Assembly: GCA_001600095.1 (NCBI GenBank)
Contig: BCIX01000001.1
Location: 4,055,198-4,119,197, forward strand
DNA: 64,000 nucleotides
From: Bullera alba
Taxonomy: Eukaryota > Basidiomycota > Tremellomycetes > Tremellales > Bulleraceae
Reading direction: 5' to 3'
Shown: in pieces, positions 47,101 to 61,979 of the stretch
Numbering within the stretch: the stretch's first letter is position 1
How the letters are laid out: each line of letters starts with the position of its first letter
Made by a program: the position numbers and the translations under genes
The notes under the pieces: generated by a model
The model's database searches: none
Seen by the model: only the letters and a program-made list of their open reading frames with translations
What the model was told of the DNA's origin: nothing

Positions 47101-47498
47101 TTCGGGAAGGCCACGAGCTTTGCTCAGCCTCGGCGGTGACAAGAAGGATAGCTGCAAGCCTTTGTGATATGTTGAGGTGATTCGAGACTGCTTTGACGGT
47201 TTCTAGCAGCTCGCCAGCAACGTGGACTACTGTCCCGGATGGCAACGTGATGGGATCTATGGATGTATTAGCGATAAGGCTCGGCCATGCGATAGCAATA
47301 CTAACTATTTAGACTGTTGAGACTCTCATCGCTAGGTCCAGGTAGAGCGGTGAGCTGCGCCAACCATGGTTCCGCATCCTCCAACGACTCCTTCAGCTGG
47401 CGAAGTGACGAGGTTGTCGCTTGGTTGGTGATCCGTATAAGGAGCTTTTGCAGCTCGTCAAAGAGAGCAAAATCCCAGTCGTCCACTGGGAGTGTCAT
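41126..47498 (-). CDS. NUP192: Inner-ring nucleoporin Nup192/Nup205
   Basis: Large alpha-solenoid scaffold of the nuclear pore inner ring. 13 exons: 47498-47306, 47256-46656, 46597-46537, 46486-46430, 46373-42860, 42810-42353, 42298-42190, 42137-42000, 41941-41805, 41750-41669, 41607-41582 (26 nt), 41522-41328, 41269-41126. Total 5715 nt, 1904 residues; family members are about 1700-2000. Landmarks: N-terminal WDFALFDELQKLLIRIT; FKSIPDDDPRSY; NFTSFLSLLATLYKSLPPDS in the conserved first solenoid; IVSCASLETHAHEGRG; the C-terminal KYVGATAPSLQLAVDFVGDL and LWRHLLFY. Every junction is in phase. The protein is helical throughout with no membrane segment. Divergent from H2A.Z, about 460 bp apart. 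High confidence in identity; single exon ends may shift. Confidence 0.92.
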
Positions 47499-47958
47499 GG
47501 CCGATGGTGCTGTTATGTTCTGCTAGGAGCTGATGTCAGAGGTATGTCTAGCTCCTAGCTTTTGGAAAGCAGGTCATAATATCAGAGAATATCAGTGCAG
47601 CTAGAACAGCAGCAACCTCTCGAGGACGAGGCAAGCTGGGTGACCCTCCACTCGCACTATTTAATCGTGTCACCATATTTATTTCAGGATTTAATCCCAA
47701 TCCTATTACAGGGGTGACTGGTCAAGGAAGTGGTGACATCACGATATTTGCCACCGACGCGACTCCATTTACGCCACCTTGCAGGTGAAAGTAAACAGTC
47801 TAGTCCCGAAAGCCAAAACGAGAACATGGTCACAAAGTCGCGTCTCTCCCTTTCCCTTTCAGCCGTATCCATATCATCTCTGTCATCTGTCATACCCGTT
47901 TACTCGACACCTTGTCGATATCTGATAGACCGACTTCAACTCACCGAACCACAGCACA

Positions 47959-48610
47959 ATGTCATCCAAGACTACCGGAGGAAAGGGTGGAAAAGCCAAG
48001 TCGTCGTCGGAGACAAAGGTGCTCACCACCCGTTCGTCCAAAGCCGGTCTCCAGGTGAGACGCATACATGGTCATGTCACTGCTTGGTTGTATACTGAAT
48101 GCAACGCGTAGTTTCCAGTCGGACGTATCCACAGGTACGCTTGCTCCTACGCATACAAGCCATATGGGTGTACTCTAACCCCCATCTCAGATTCCTGCGA
48201 AGCAAGAACGCCAACAATGTTCGAGTCGGTGCTAAGGCTGCCGTCTACGTCGCCGCTATCATGGAGTACCTGACCGCTGAAGTCCTCGAGCTGGCTGGTG
48301 AGTGAAGACGCGTCTACCTTTCGCTCAATGATTGTATGCATGATCTGCCTGCTGACTCTCCTGAATAGGTAACGCTGCCAAGGATCTACGTGTCAAGCGT
48401 ATCACTCCAAGACACTTGCAATTAGCCATCCGAGGTGACGAGGAGCTGGATCTCCTGATCAGGGCTACCATCGCCGGTGGTGGTGTTCTGCCCCACATCC
48501 ACAAGGTGCGTTCCACTCCTTAGCCGTCGCGACGTCCGTGCTAAATGTACCCTCCATAGTCTCTCGTTACCAAATCCTCGGGTTCCAAGAAAGCCGCCCC
48601 CAAGGAGTAA
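47959..48610 (+). CDS. HTZ1: Histone H2A variant H2A.Z
   Basis: Chromatin variant deposited by SWR1 around promoters. Exons 47959-48054, 48112-48134 (23 nt), 48191-48297, 48369-48505, 48560-48610, giving 137 residues. Seen: Lys/Gly/Ser tail [14 protein letters not shown], then [60 protein letters not shown], and [21 protein letters not shown]. The last is the docking-domain signature that separates H2A.Z (LDxLI...[12 protein letters not shown]) from canonical H2A (NKLLGxVTIAxGGVLPNI). The basic C-terminus ends KKAAPKE. Five exons in a small gene; the 23-nt exon encodes FPVGRIH. Convergent with the MAK32-like gene. Confidence 0.96.
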
Positions 48611-48811
48611 ATCATTCGAACAGCGGACGAAGTGGACGATCTCGAGATAGTTCGGTTGAGCAAAGGTGTTCAAGCCCTGGACTGAGGGCCGCGAAGGAGA
48701 TACCCCTTTTATTCGTTTTGTACTCGATTCCTCTAGGCCTTGGAGAGCGTCGGCTCCCATGTTACGTGTGTTGGCTATGATCTTGTCCAATGTTGCTGGC
48801 GCGATCGGTGA

Positions 48812-50163
48812 TCAGGTCGAGGTCCGCTTTTCGAGGTTCTTTACGCGGATCCATGGGTCATCTCCGTTCCATTGTTCCACTCCATTGGTGTCCGTGAACA
48901 GTTGAGGCAGACCACGCTGCTGTATAGCGAATGAGGCTGCCACGGCGCCATATATCGATGCTGAGGCGTTCGTGAGTAAAGACCTCAAACATCAATGTCC
49001 AACCGTCGCCTACCTGTTCTCAAGTCATCTCCGGATGAGAAGAGTCCAGCCATAAGACCGCCCATGAAGGCATTACCCCCTCCGGTTACGTCGACGACTT
49101 TGTCTTGCTCCTCTGACGTCCAATAGGCTGGTACCCAGCCAGTCCATCCCGGGCTCAAGGTGTACGATCCCAAGGGCCCCGCCCTGACCACGATCGCGAC
49201 CGTGCAAGCCCCATGTGCCTCGTGTACCAGGTCACGAAGCGTCTGTGCCGCAAATTCGGCTGCCGCTATGGATTCCTCAGAGGGTGTATCCAAGAGGGAA
49301 TGCAACTCGAGTAGGTTTGGGGAGAAGACCGTAAAGTTTCGAACGAGCTCGAGTACATCTTGGAGATATTCCGGGTGGCAGCTCCTCTAGGACAAAACTT
49401 CAGCGTTGGTCGTCTATGAGTGAAGTTCGCTCACTCCGAGTGGCTCCCAGAGCAATTCCGCTTTCCAGCCCTTGCCCAAGCCAAGATGCCCCTCTTGTTG
49501 GATTTGGGACATCTCCCCAGCGATACTCCTCGCTCGATCCGAGGTGCACACCATGTGAATGTATTCGGGCAAGATACCTCCCCGAGCGAACGGGCATGAA
49601 GGAGCGACGAGGTCTTTGGGCGTGAGCTGTAATTGCGGTGAAAGGTATCTGAACGACTGATGGCCTTCCCTATACCGTGGCAAAGGTCAACTATATTATT
49701 CTTCCACGAGACACTCTTGGATCTAGGCTGATTGTTGGGATAGTGTGATTGGGTATGAGCGATGTCACACTCACCCAATCTTTGTCCCGCTGTACATGTT
49801 GACAGCCCTCGTGGTCAGGCCGTCCCGTTGCCGGAAGTACACCATGTCATCACCGTATGCCTGGAGTTGTTGCTCGAAGTGCGATGGGAAGTCGGAGCCT
49901 TTATCAACCACCATACCGCATTGTCCAGCAGGGAGAAAGAGTCTAGTAGCGACCATAGCTGGCGAATGGATCAGTACGCTTCAACAGGTCAGAGTATCTT
50001 GTCGCACCGAATATCCCGCCTCCGCCGATCTGAACGGCTGTCAGACTCCACTACATAGCTCGATGCTAAACAGTGCCCATCTGGTACCACCTACCGACGA
50101 TGTATCGAGTGTGATGGCTTCACCGCCCTCGTCACGAACTTCGAACTGGTCGATAATGAACAT
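48812..50163 (-). CDS. MAK32: PfkB-family sugar kinase-like protein, Mak32 type
   Basis: Ribokinase-fold protein resembling yeast Mak32. Approximate exons on the - strand: start 50163; IGGGGIF and LFLPAGQCGMVVDKG in the first exons; an exon ending at the YSGTKIG junction; YLSPQLQLTPKDL to LLWEPLG; CHPEYLQDVLELV to GLFSSGDDLRT; and a last exon from ASIYGAVAASFAI to the stop at 48814-48812. Two splice choices for intron 1 (donor after TSS or after TSSVG) give an open frame, so I give only the outer limits. The usual PfkB anion-hole motif GAGD reads VVDVTGGGNAFMGGL, with Asn instead of the catalytic Asp. Roughly 350 residues. Family assignment good; an enzymatic role is doubtful. Confidence 0.8.
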
Positions 50164-50514
50164 CCCTTTCACCTTGTCAGCAGTTCCCCGATTCTATTCC
50201 CGAGACTCGCACCTACCCAAAGTCGTGACCCTCCCTCGTCCTGGAAGCATCGAGGCTTTGGGCGGCATCATCTCTCCCGTGCTTGCTGCACTCTATGGTG
50301 ATGCTAGACATTCTGCAGATCGACCGTTTCATTCCGACATCGCCCGACTGATTCAGTCATCCTGAAACCGGGAGCAAACGTTGTCCTCTGCGAAGATGAA
50401 ACCTGAAACAAGCATCCCATCGCATCGTATATCCTACAGAGAGTACAACACCTCGACCCGAGCAAATCGCACATCGCACATCTAGTACCAGACCAATAAT
50501 GCCCCGCAGCCCGC

Positions 50515-52214
50515 CTACTCCCAGTCGGAATCCTCGTCGTCCTCTGTTGTCGACGCTTTGACGCCCTTGCCCTGATCCGACACCAGGTCGTAACTCTCTT
50601 CCGAGTCTCTAGGGCTAGTGGATGCCGATGTGAGTGACTTGACGACTGGGGGCGCTACCAAAGCTGGCGAGGATGGGGTCGGAGCTAGGGCAACATCGGC
50701 CGAAGGACCTTGAGCGATCTTCGGTGTCGCGACCTCTGACGAGGCAAGTTTGGGCGGCCCGGCGGGAGGCGTCGTCTCCTCTGGCTCGTCGTCCCAGCTA
50801 AAGTCGTCTTGCTGCACTGTCTCTGTAGCTACGAGTGTTGTAAGTGAATCAGCCTCGTAGACTGAGGACCAAGTCAGCTCACCCTCCAAAACCCTCTTCC
50901 GCTTCTCCTCTTCGGCCTCGATCATGTGCTTGTGGAACAGGTATCTCTGCCAGAATTGTTCGTCGGTCAGGGTCTCCGGAACTGACGTAGTCAGCGTTTT
51001 GCCGAGGTGTCAAAGCTGATTCAACGTACCAAGGGCCATCCTGATCTCGCCGACATTACCCATCTCCTTCTCCTTCTCCTCTTTATGCGCAACCTCATAC
51101 TTCTCCTTGACCCAGTTCTTGAACGCATCCCTCCTCTCCGCGGTCTCATTCTCCCCCTCTGGATCCACCAGTAGCAACGTCTCGTCCTCTCTGAGACGTC
51201 TCATCAAAGCTTCCTTTCTCGAGCCGGCTATAGGCGCGGTAGCACTAGATCTCTTCTGTGCCGTTGGGGTCGACTGCTTCTCCTCGGTATTCGGCGATGT
51301 GGAGAAAGAGTAGAAGTCGCCTCCGTCCCAGCTTGTCGAAATGTATCGACTGTCATCATCTGGAGGGACGACTTTGACATTATCGCCCACCCATTTCTCT
51401 GCATCTTTCACCCATTGATCCCCCTTCTTCATATACTCCTCTGCCAGCTTTTCCGCCTGTTTCATTGACATTTGGAGATTCTCCTTTGCCGAGGAGAGAC
51501 GCAGGTTCTCGGCCAGTTGTGTTCTGATCTCTTTGGCGTTCATCTGATTTGAGGCGGCAATTGTCGACTGGAAGGTGTTCTGAAGGGTGTTTTGTATTTG
51601 AGTGGTTGAGCTACTGAGGCGGTCGAAGATTGTGGTCATTGGCGTAGAGTCCGACTTCGCTGTAGATGGAGTAGGAGTCTCGTCCCATGCCTTTTCTTTG
51701 CCCTTGGACGACGAAGCAATGGGCTGCGACTCCTCCTTTGGCAGGTCTTTGGGCGTAGAGTTGTCTTTGCGGATGATCTCGACTTTGGCGGTCCGAAGAT
51801 ACTCCAAGTCAGCCTGAGCCTGGCTGACCGTCTTGTCCACTTCCGACTTGATACTCGAGAGAGCAACGGCAGACTGATCATAATCATCAGAAGCATTCAA
51901 TATCATAGGATTGTCCCACTGACCTGCTTCTTGACCCCTCCCCACCAGCTGTTGAGCGATCCCAGCACTTGTCCAACTTCCTCCTCTAACGCCTTTGGGC
52001 TCAGCCCAAGCTGGAATGCCCGCTCCGCCGTGGTCTCCTGTCTAGCTTGATTCTCGGTAGGTTTGATCGTCGGCGTTGGGGACACGGCCCGCTCTGGAGT
52101 CGCATCCTTCTCAGCAGGGACCGCGTCTGGCGCGGTAGAGCCCGCGATGGGCGTGGTGGCGATAGGAGCTGCTTCCTCCTTCTCCACGGGCTTCACTGGG
52201 TCCGTGGACGACAT
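50515..52214 (-). CDS. BSD-domain protein
   Basis: Exons 52214-51924, 51873-51030, 50981-50883, 50828-50515, giving 515 residues. The N-terminus is Pro/Thr/Glu-rich, followed by a conserved-looking amphipathic helix (ERAFQLGLSPKALEEEV, LNSWWGGVKKQ), and a long helical region around residues 100-220 (VDKTVSQAQADLEYL, QMSMKQAEKLAEEY). The BSD domain is at ~330-405: FKNWVKEKY, then VPETLTDEQFWQRYLFHKHMI, containing the hallmark F-W-x-R-Y-x-F. The C-terminus is acidic with DDFSWDDEPEE and ends DDEDSDWE. BSD proteins of this layout resemble BSDC1/Dos2-like factors; the role is not defined. The third intron (54 nt) is stop-free and its retention would add 18 residues. Divergent from CHK2. Confidence 0.85.
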
Positions 52215-52716
52215 TCCGTTTGCTTCAATCCTTCCTATTGCTTGAGCTCCTTCTTGCAAGGTCTGACTGGGCGGGAAGAGTGAAGAGTGAAGATGGCTCT
52301 GGCCTCTGGAACAGGTCGTGGGTATCTGACATAGCCATAGGATTTTGATCCCGTCGCGTCGTCAAGCGCGTTCCTGGCCTAGTCTGAGAGGACATCCTCA
52401 TCCAGGGGGTCAAATGAGCTTATCGACATCTGACTCGTTCCACTTCAAGTCATTACCGCCTTGAACCCCCTCTGATTAGTGTGGCAAGAAGTCCGGACTG
52501 CTCACGTGCAATTTGTGTCCCGACATATTCTGGCCATCCCTCGACCTTAACTCACCACTCCGCACCCCGAGACATCTTCAAAACCCACATCCCTCAACGC
52601 CATACCCCATCTCCTTGTACATCGCCAGGTGCAACGGATCTGGTTTGCTCCGATCATATCGCTAGAGCATATCTACACGTGACCAAAAAGTTATCACCAG
52701 CCCTACGAGAGCCAAA
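52215..52716. promoter_or_regulatory. Divergent promoter, BSD-domain gene / CHK2
   Basis: 502 bp between two divergently oriented starts. C/A-rich toward CHK2. No clear TATA element or other gene seen. Confidence 0.4.
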
Positions 52717-55535
<2,819 letters not shown>

Positions 55536-55828
55536 ATGGTCATTGCATTACCCTATGGCGGGCGAAAGTGCCTAGCGACGGCCTTGGTGCTCTTTGTACA
55601 TACAGATAATAGTTGTCACATGTACAGCCATAGCCCGGACGGTATAAATCCATTCAGTGCTCTACGGGAGCTAGGCCGAGCAATTCAAACGTCTCTAGGT
55701 TTGGAATGGCAGACAATTGGCAGACAATCCGCGTGTGCCGCCGAGGGCTGACATGGCGAGCATAGCAAGTTTTGACGCTGAGAGGAGAGCACTCTCGCAG
55801 GTCTTATCGATGGGGGACCCCAGCTGTG

Positions 55829-56892
55829 TCATGAACGGGTGAAGCATATCACGGACAACAGCTCCCCTCCGGCTCTTCTCTTGAGCACAACCTATGCTAG
55901 GCGGTAAGTATGAATCGAAGCTGGGCCCCATATTCAGCTCACCTGGCCTGCGAGACCGAGGTCGGACATCTTGTCAATTATGCTTTGCGGTTTGTTCTGG
56001 TCTATGGCCACGAGATAGAACCGTCCTTGTGGTGATAGAAGCGACTGGTGGGCTCCAGTCAGTACTGCACAAAACGGGAAATAAGGCTCATGGAGACTAT
56101 AGCGCTCACTGGTAATATCTCCAGCACTCTGTTCGTCACCAGCATCCCATCGTCTCCTCCGGCCCAAGCTCCGCCAATACCCTTCTCTGCCTGAGTGTCA
56201 GTGAGCCTACGAGCGCTGTCAGTGGACATCCCTCGGCTGTGGCTCTTTTTCTTCTGATTCGCTCACTCTACCTCATCGGTGGGGACGTATGGCGGGTTGA
56301 AGACGAACAGGTCGATGAGACCGTGTATCCGTAGTCCATCGACCAAGCTCGCTCTCACAGCGTCCAAGGCTGCCTGTTACCAAGCAAGGTGTTAGTGTGC
56401 GAGCAAAGGATCTGTTCCTGGATGACCCACGCCGTTCGCTTTGGCTGTCCGGATTGTAGCTCCATTCGCTTTAACGTTGATGTCTGTAGATATGATACCT
56501 GTTTCTTGAATCAGTCTGGCAAAGACACCAAGTTCAGTCTCATCATATATACTCACAGCTCGACCAGGGCTTCAGTAGAGCATGAATGAATGAAGAGACA
56601 ATTCCCGATCCTGACCTGCCTAAAGTCAACGTCTATCTCAGCAGAAGGTATCAGTGGATACCAGAGGCATGCTTACCCTATCTCAACGCAGAGACTAGGT
56701 CGCAGGTCCCTGAGCTCCTCTGCATGCTTTTCTAGTGCGTCAAGGAGGATGAAAGAGTCCTCTGCCAGAAAGTCAATTCAGGATTCCAAAGCGATCCTGG
56801 CATGATTTTTGCTCACCGGCAGGCTCGTACACTTCTTCATAGTCGTCGCTGGTCAGATGGCCAATCTGAGGCGTGGGAATGGATGCCTTCAT
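55829..56892 (-). CDS. MTQ2: eRF1 glutamine N5-methyltransferase (HemK2/Mtq2)
   Basis: Methylates the Gln of the GGQ motif in release factor eRF1, as a complex with Trm112. Eight exons: 56892-56817, 56761-56677, 56615-56557, 56498-56431, 56373-56272, 56190-56110, 56044-55943, 55891-55829, giving 211 residues, the family size. Seen: [30 protein letters not shown]; the SAM-binding EIGSGSGIVSSF; DINVKANGATIRTAKAN; the catalytic NPPYVPTDE; GGAWAGGDDGM; and the C-terminus VVLKRRAGGELLSVICFTRS. Every intron phase matches. Trm112 is not in the window. Convergent with CHK2 and in tandem with the TBC gene. Confidence 0.93.
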
Positions 56893-57153
56893 GCCAAGCT
56901 GTGGGTCATTGGGAGCTCATAGGGCTTTGCGACGGATATCGAACAGGACGGCGCGAGCAGCAAGTTTCAGAGTATGAGTACCGCAAGAGCCGAGATGAAA
57001 CCGACGAGGTTGTCAAAATTGGCCGGTGTTTTGTGGGAACATCAGTCAATGGACCACACCTTCAGTGCTCGACAGCCGATGTCTAATAATGACATTGAGC
57101 AATAGTCTATGATAGGTATGATGTCACAAGATCCCCGGTACCCTGCTACCGTG

Positions 57154-59967
57154 CTAGTCCTCGTCATCCGCTCTGGCTTTGCCTTTACCCTTATCCAACG
57201 ATTTTGGCTCTGGGGATTCCAGCGACCACGAATCCCTCGATCTTGTTGGTAACCCCTGCCCACTCCCAATCTTATAGAACCCGCTCCCTCCATTACCACC
57301 ATCCAGACCCGCCGATGCAAGCGGTCCGTTGGGCGGCGACCTCAGACCCGAGGGTGGACTCAATGTCCAATCCCTTGAATCCCGCTTATCTGCCGTACTG
57401 GACCGACTCATCGATGACCCGCTGGACCGCCTCGCTCCCACAACACCACTGAGTATCAAAGGTCGAGGACCGCCGACGCCTGCTGCTTTCCGGGTCTGTG
57501 CTCCGTTTGTGGGTGGAGGCGTGGACGGTGTCGTGGCGGCACCAAAGGACGAGGCGAGATTGGCCAGTTTCTCAGATATACTAGATGACCCAGCGAGACC
57601 GGTTTTGCTCTCGTTCTGGTCTCTGAGGTAGTATTGCTGTTTGGGCGAAAACATACTTTGGGGTGGAGACGTGAGATTGTCCTGCGCGTCGTTCTGGTCA
57701 AACAAGGGAGACGCGGCTCGAGCGCCAAGAGTCTGGTCGGCCAGAGAGGGGGATTGTGGTGCGGCCATTCCTCGAGCGGAAGCGAGTCGGGTCTTCATAC
57801 TCGACCAGAGACTCGTTCCCTGTTGTGCAGCCACTTGTTTGCCCGCCGCACCCACCACCGACAACTTGGACATGGCGTCCGTTGTCCATTTCGCGGAGCT
57901 CTTCGAGACATAGTTGAGCGTCTCGGCATTGGCGTATCGGTTCAAGAGCTCGCCTCCGCTTTCCCAAGTCGATTTGGGCCTTTTGTACTTTTCGGGATCC
58001 TCTATCAATCCCAAGTCGATGTACTTTTCCTCCAAGCGGGATTTCCGCATCTCATCCGCTATCCTCAGCACGTCGTCTGGTTCACAGATCTGCCGTAGGG
58101 GGAGCGAGCGTAGGAACTCGAGTTGTAGTGCTGGGTCATTGGGCTCGATCTGAGCTATGGCCTCGTCGTAGTCTGTCCATAGGCCTCCACTCTGTCGAGA
58201 GGCCGATTCGGCGTATTGCCGCTTGAGACTGAGCGAGTTGGCTCTAAGCAGAATCTTGCGTCCAATCACCAGTATAGCCGCAGAGAGATCGACTAACGCG
58301 TCCAACTTCGCTTCTCCTGCTGGTGCCGATAGCAGGTAGTCCCAAGCAGGGAGCAGGTATTGTCGAGGGAGATTGCGCGATAACAATAGCGTGACCCACT
58401 GCGAGGCGAACACGGGGGATGCTGGATCCAAGTCGTTCTCCTTGAGAGCAGATGACAGCGGCTGGTCAGCCCAGTGCAACCTCCTTCCAAGGCAATTGAG
58501 AACCAGATCGACACTCTTCGTCTCCACCATGACTGGTTCCAACTCCCTCGCCAAGGCGCAGAAAGCCCAGTATGTCTGTTCCTCGGCCCAAGCACCGTTC
58601 GCAACGGGCCTACGAAGCTTGGCATCGCGCCGACTTCCTCTACGCCGAGGCTGGACTTTGACCCAGTCCGGCTCCAAGAACGTGAGGTAGAGGTTGGCTA
58701 GGATATCGACCAGACCTGGGTGGTACGACCATTGAGGATTCGACTTCGTGAAAACGTATAGTAGCCTGAACACAACTTCGCCGTGAGTGTCGGGATTCAG
58801 ACTGGCACCAGAATAAGGTGAAGAGAATGACGCCTGGCCTGGTGCGGGTATATGGCGCGGGGAGAGCAGAGTGATAGGCGACGATGTGTCGTTTTTCGCG
58901 CTGCTATCGACCGCAGGGACCGACAACGACAGCTGAGGGGTTCTCATAGGAGCAGATTGGGGCTGTGACGAGAATGAAGATGCCGATACTGGTTCCGGTG
59001 ACAATGTTATGCGAGGAGACAACGTGCTCTCGGCGTCCGTGATTGGTGACTGTGGCCGACTGGTCTGGGGCGACTTGACAGAACTGTTTGACGTTGGAAG
59101 GCTGTACCTCTTCTTGTGCTCTGCCTCCGCTATGGCCTCCAATCGCTTGAACGGCGCGCGACGACACATCAGGCGCTTGACTGGTCTATGTTTGCCCTTC
59201 TTCGGTGCCTGCTCTTTCGCCCGAGCAGCTAGCTCGGAAGTAGGTTCGTCTGACGACGTTGAAGAGTATCCACTTGAGCTCTCGTCCTCTTCCTCATAGT
59301 GTCGCAGTTCAGTGGTCACCGGTGGTGCCAGGGGAGATGAACTGGAGGGCGTGGCTTTGGCCTCGAGGAACCCGAGTCTCAGATGAGCGCTGGTCACGTC
59401 TCGGCTAATGTCAAGTAGCAAGCGGTCCGCGGGATCCGATAGGTCGTCAGGCTGCAAACTTCGTCAGTTGCGTCGGAGGACTTGGGAAATGCGGAACCTC
59501 ACTGGAGGTAGATTGTCGATAGCTTCCAGATGCGTTTTGACTAAAGCCTACGTCAAAGTGTTAGCTGTCTATGGACCGGTTGCTTGGGAGCTAGCTAACG
59601 TGATAGTGCGTTCTGTGATTCTTGACGGCTTGCCTCCAATTGCGTTTGTCGGTGGGTATGACACCGAGCAGGAGGGAGTACGCCAGTGGTCGTAGGTGTA
59701 ACGGGTAGTCTGGCACGCCTAGGAGCAGAAGAATGTCAGAAGGTCGGCCACGACTAAGTAATGAGCACCTCACCTCCTTGACACAGCTGCCTGAGCTCTG
59801 CCAGGTCCACAGTCGGGACTTCCGCGTACCTCGACCCATCCAGCAGGCGCTGAAAGGCGAACAACCTAGAAGCAAGTCAGTTGAGCGAGGTGCCAAGGAC
59901 TGGGTGAGATTTGAAGCTCTGCTCACCGCTCCTGTGACCCGTTCTCCATGTCGAGCTCGGCGGACAT
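57154..59967 (-). CDS. TBC-domain (Rab-GAP-like) protein
   Basis: Exons 59967-59927, 59865-59774, 59718-59600, 59547-59503, 59451-57154, giving 864 residues. N-terminal TBC part: FAFQRLLDGSRY, LCQG-GVPDYPLHLRPLAYSLLLGVIP, NWRQAVKNHRTHY, then the arginine-finger region LLLDISRDV (D-x-x-R kept). A Ser/Pro-rich insert of ~190 residues separates this from the second half: VVFRLLYVFTKSNPQWSYHPG, EEQTYWAFCALARELEP, LHWADQPLSSALKENDLDP, VTLLLSRNLPRQYLLPAWDYL. The YxQG glutamine-finger motif reads YHPG. The C-terminal ~300 residues are disordered and Ser/Gly/Pro-rich. The layout resembles Gyp6/TBC1D13-like GAPs, but I would not fix the subfamily. Divergent from LCP5. Confidence 0.82.
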
Positions 59968-60442
59968 TCTTGTTGCGTGTCTTGAGTGTTCAGGTCGACG
60001 TGTTGAAGACAATGGATACAGTCGAGTTGGTCGTGTCCAGGCAGGTGCTGGCTGGGTGGTCGTGTCGGTCATCGTCGGTGTCTCCGTCTAACACGTGGCT
60101 TTCTTCCGAACTTATTCCGATGGAACTTGCAACGTTGGCTCTGCCAATTTTTCGAACTGTCCAACTCGGTATCTTCATCGGCCAACTCACTCTGTACAAT
60201 CAACAGCATTCAAGCACTAGGTGAGTACGTCCGGCCCACACTCCACACAGACTCCCGATGATGCTACTGCACTGGGCACTGAGTCCTTCCAAAGAGGAGG
60301 ACCTGATTAGACGCCATTTGAATCCACTTTAGTAGAGTGGAGCGAGCCTAGAAAACTCGTGACTGAGGGAACATGATGCCGTGACAATCAATGCTCTTGA
60401 GCTAGGTGCTGATTTTATTGGTCGTAGGTGCTCACTAGGGCA
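59968..60442. promoter_or_regulatory. Divergent promoter, TBC gene / LCP5
   Basis: 475 bp between two divergent start codons. No gene or clear motif recognised. Confidence 0.4.
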
Positions 60443-61691
60443 ATGGCAGAAGTGGCGGCCATGAGTGTCGAAGAGTGCTCGAAGCACTTGTCCACTATAC
60501 AGACATCCTTGAATGCCAGTATCAAGGTCGTCGAACCACTGCTGCAGAAGTGAGTTCTGCTGTCTACAGAAAATTAGCCCGTTCTGACCGGTTTCAGGAC
60601 TCGAGAGAAGGATGAATCGCTGGACATGAGCGCTGGCTTGTCACTACTCCTGGTCCGACCACAGGTGTTGCTATCGTCGTTGCAAAACCTGGTTCTGTTA
60701 CTGTCCCTACAGCTATTAGGTGTCAGTGACAATGGCAACTTGCTCGAGTCAAATAGCTCCACTGTCAGGTCATTTGGCGACTTGAACCGAATCCGACCCG
60801 ATCTCAGCGATCTGGACACATTGTCTAGTGAGCTCATCGGTGAACTCGCGACGAGCCAGGAAATTATGGACAAAGTCCGTGGAATGGAGACCAAACTCGA
60901 GTATCAGATCAAGAAGTTGACTGCACTTGTCGACGCCGAGCAGGCCAAGGGTGCTGAGTTGATCGAGGACGCCGAAGAGGGTGAGTGGCGCAAGGGTCGA
61001 CGGGAAACATATACTGACGATATCATCAGATCCGCTGTCCTTCCGACCTAACATCTCAGCCATGGCCGAGTCTGGCCCATCGAAAACGTCCAAATCCCGA
61101 GGGAACGACAGTGGTGATCGAGATGATGGTGATGGCATATACAGACCGCCTAGGATCGCTGCCATGCCATACAACGACCCTGCGACCAAGAGCTCTCGAA
61201 AGGACAGAAGGGCACCGGCTTTACTGTCCGAGTTTGCCTCGACCATTGAGGGTGCGCCAGGTCTGGAGACATCATCTGGTTTATCGACAATACCGCTAAG
61301 GGGTATCAACAATCATACCAACTCTGCATCGGCCAAACGGGCCGCCGAGCTGAAGAGGATCAGCGAATTCGAAGAAGAGAATATGACTCGATTGGTCACA
61401 TCGAAACGAGAAGGCAAACGGAGACGAGAAGACGAAGCCGCCTTGGCACTTGGATATGGTGTCGGTGGTACGGGCAGGAACAGAGGCAACAGGCAAAATG
61501 GCCTTGAAGCTGAGCTCGAAGGTGTCCTGGGCGACAGGCGCTCCAAGGGTATCTGGGAGAGTGTGGGCAGTAAGATGGGCACAAGGGATAACATCTTTGA
61601 GAGAGGGAAGAAGGGTGCGACGGAAGGTCCACCACCTAGGAAGCAAAAGAAGGCGAGGTTTGAGAAGGACATGCAGGGTAAACGCAAGTAG
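60443..61691 (+). CDS. LCP5: Neuroguidin/Lcp5 (Sas10/Utp3/C1D family), 18S rRNA processing factor
   Basis: SSU-processome component. Exons 60443-60549, 60598-60980, 61030-61691, giving 383 residues. The N-terminal Sas10/C1D domain is helical: STIQTSLNASIKVVEPLL, GLSLLLVRPQVLLSSLQNLV, then METKLEYQIKKL. The family signature after the second intron is DPLSFRPN. C-terminal landmarks: GIYRPPRIAAMPYND, the coiled SEFEEENMTRL, and a basic end (RKQKKARFEKDMQGKRK), likely a nucleolar signal. The second splice junction restores the DPLSFRPN motif exactly. The JIP5 gene follows on the same strand, another ribosome-biogenesis gene. Confidence 0.92.
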
Positions 61692-61979
61692 TATTTGTAC
61701 ATGATTGGTGTCTGTTGTAAGCATGTATCTTCCTCTTGTTCTTTCTTTGCACATGAGACGTGTCACTCTGACGCGGACATGAGTGACGTAGCACTATTAT
61801 GATCTTTGGGTGTCCCGGTTCATCATGGCTATTGGCTAATAGGACCAAAGACCTCCACTTCGGTCGATCGCGTTCGCTCCAAAATTTTGGCCGTAGACCT
61901 GGACATGTCGATCTTACTCGCATCATAGCATCCAGCGTCTCGACCCAGTCTAGCACCACACCAGCTGTAGACTGACACC

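Noticed and set aside
48422..48790. 122-codon - strand frame overlapping H2A.Z
   Set aside because: Antisense shadow of H2A.Z exons and its 3' region; no family features.
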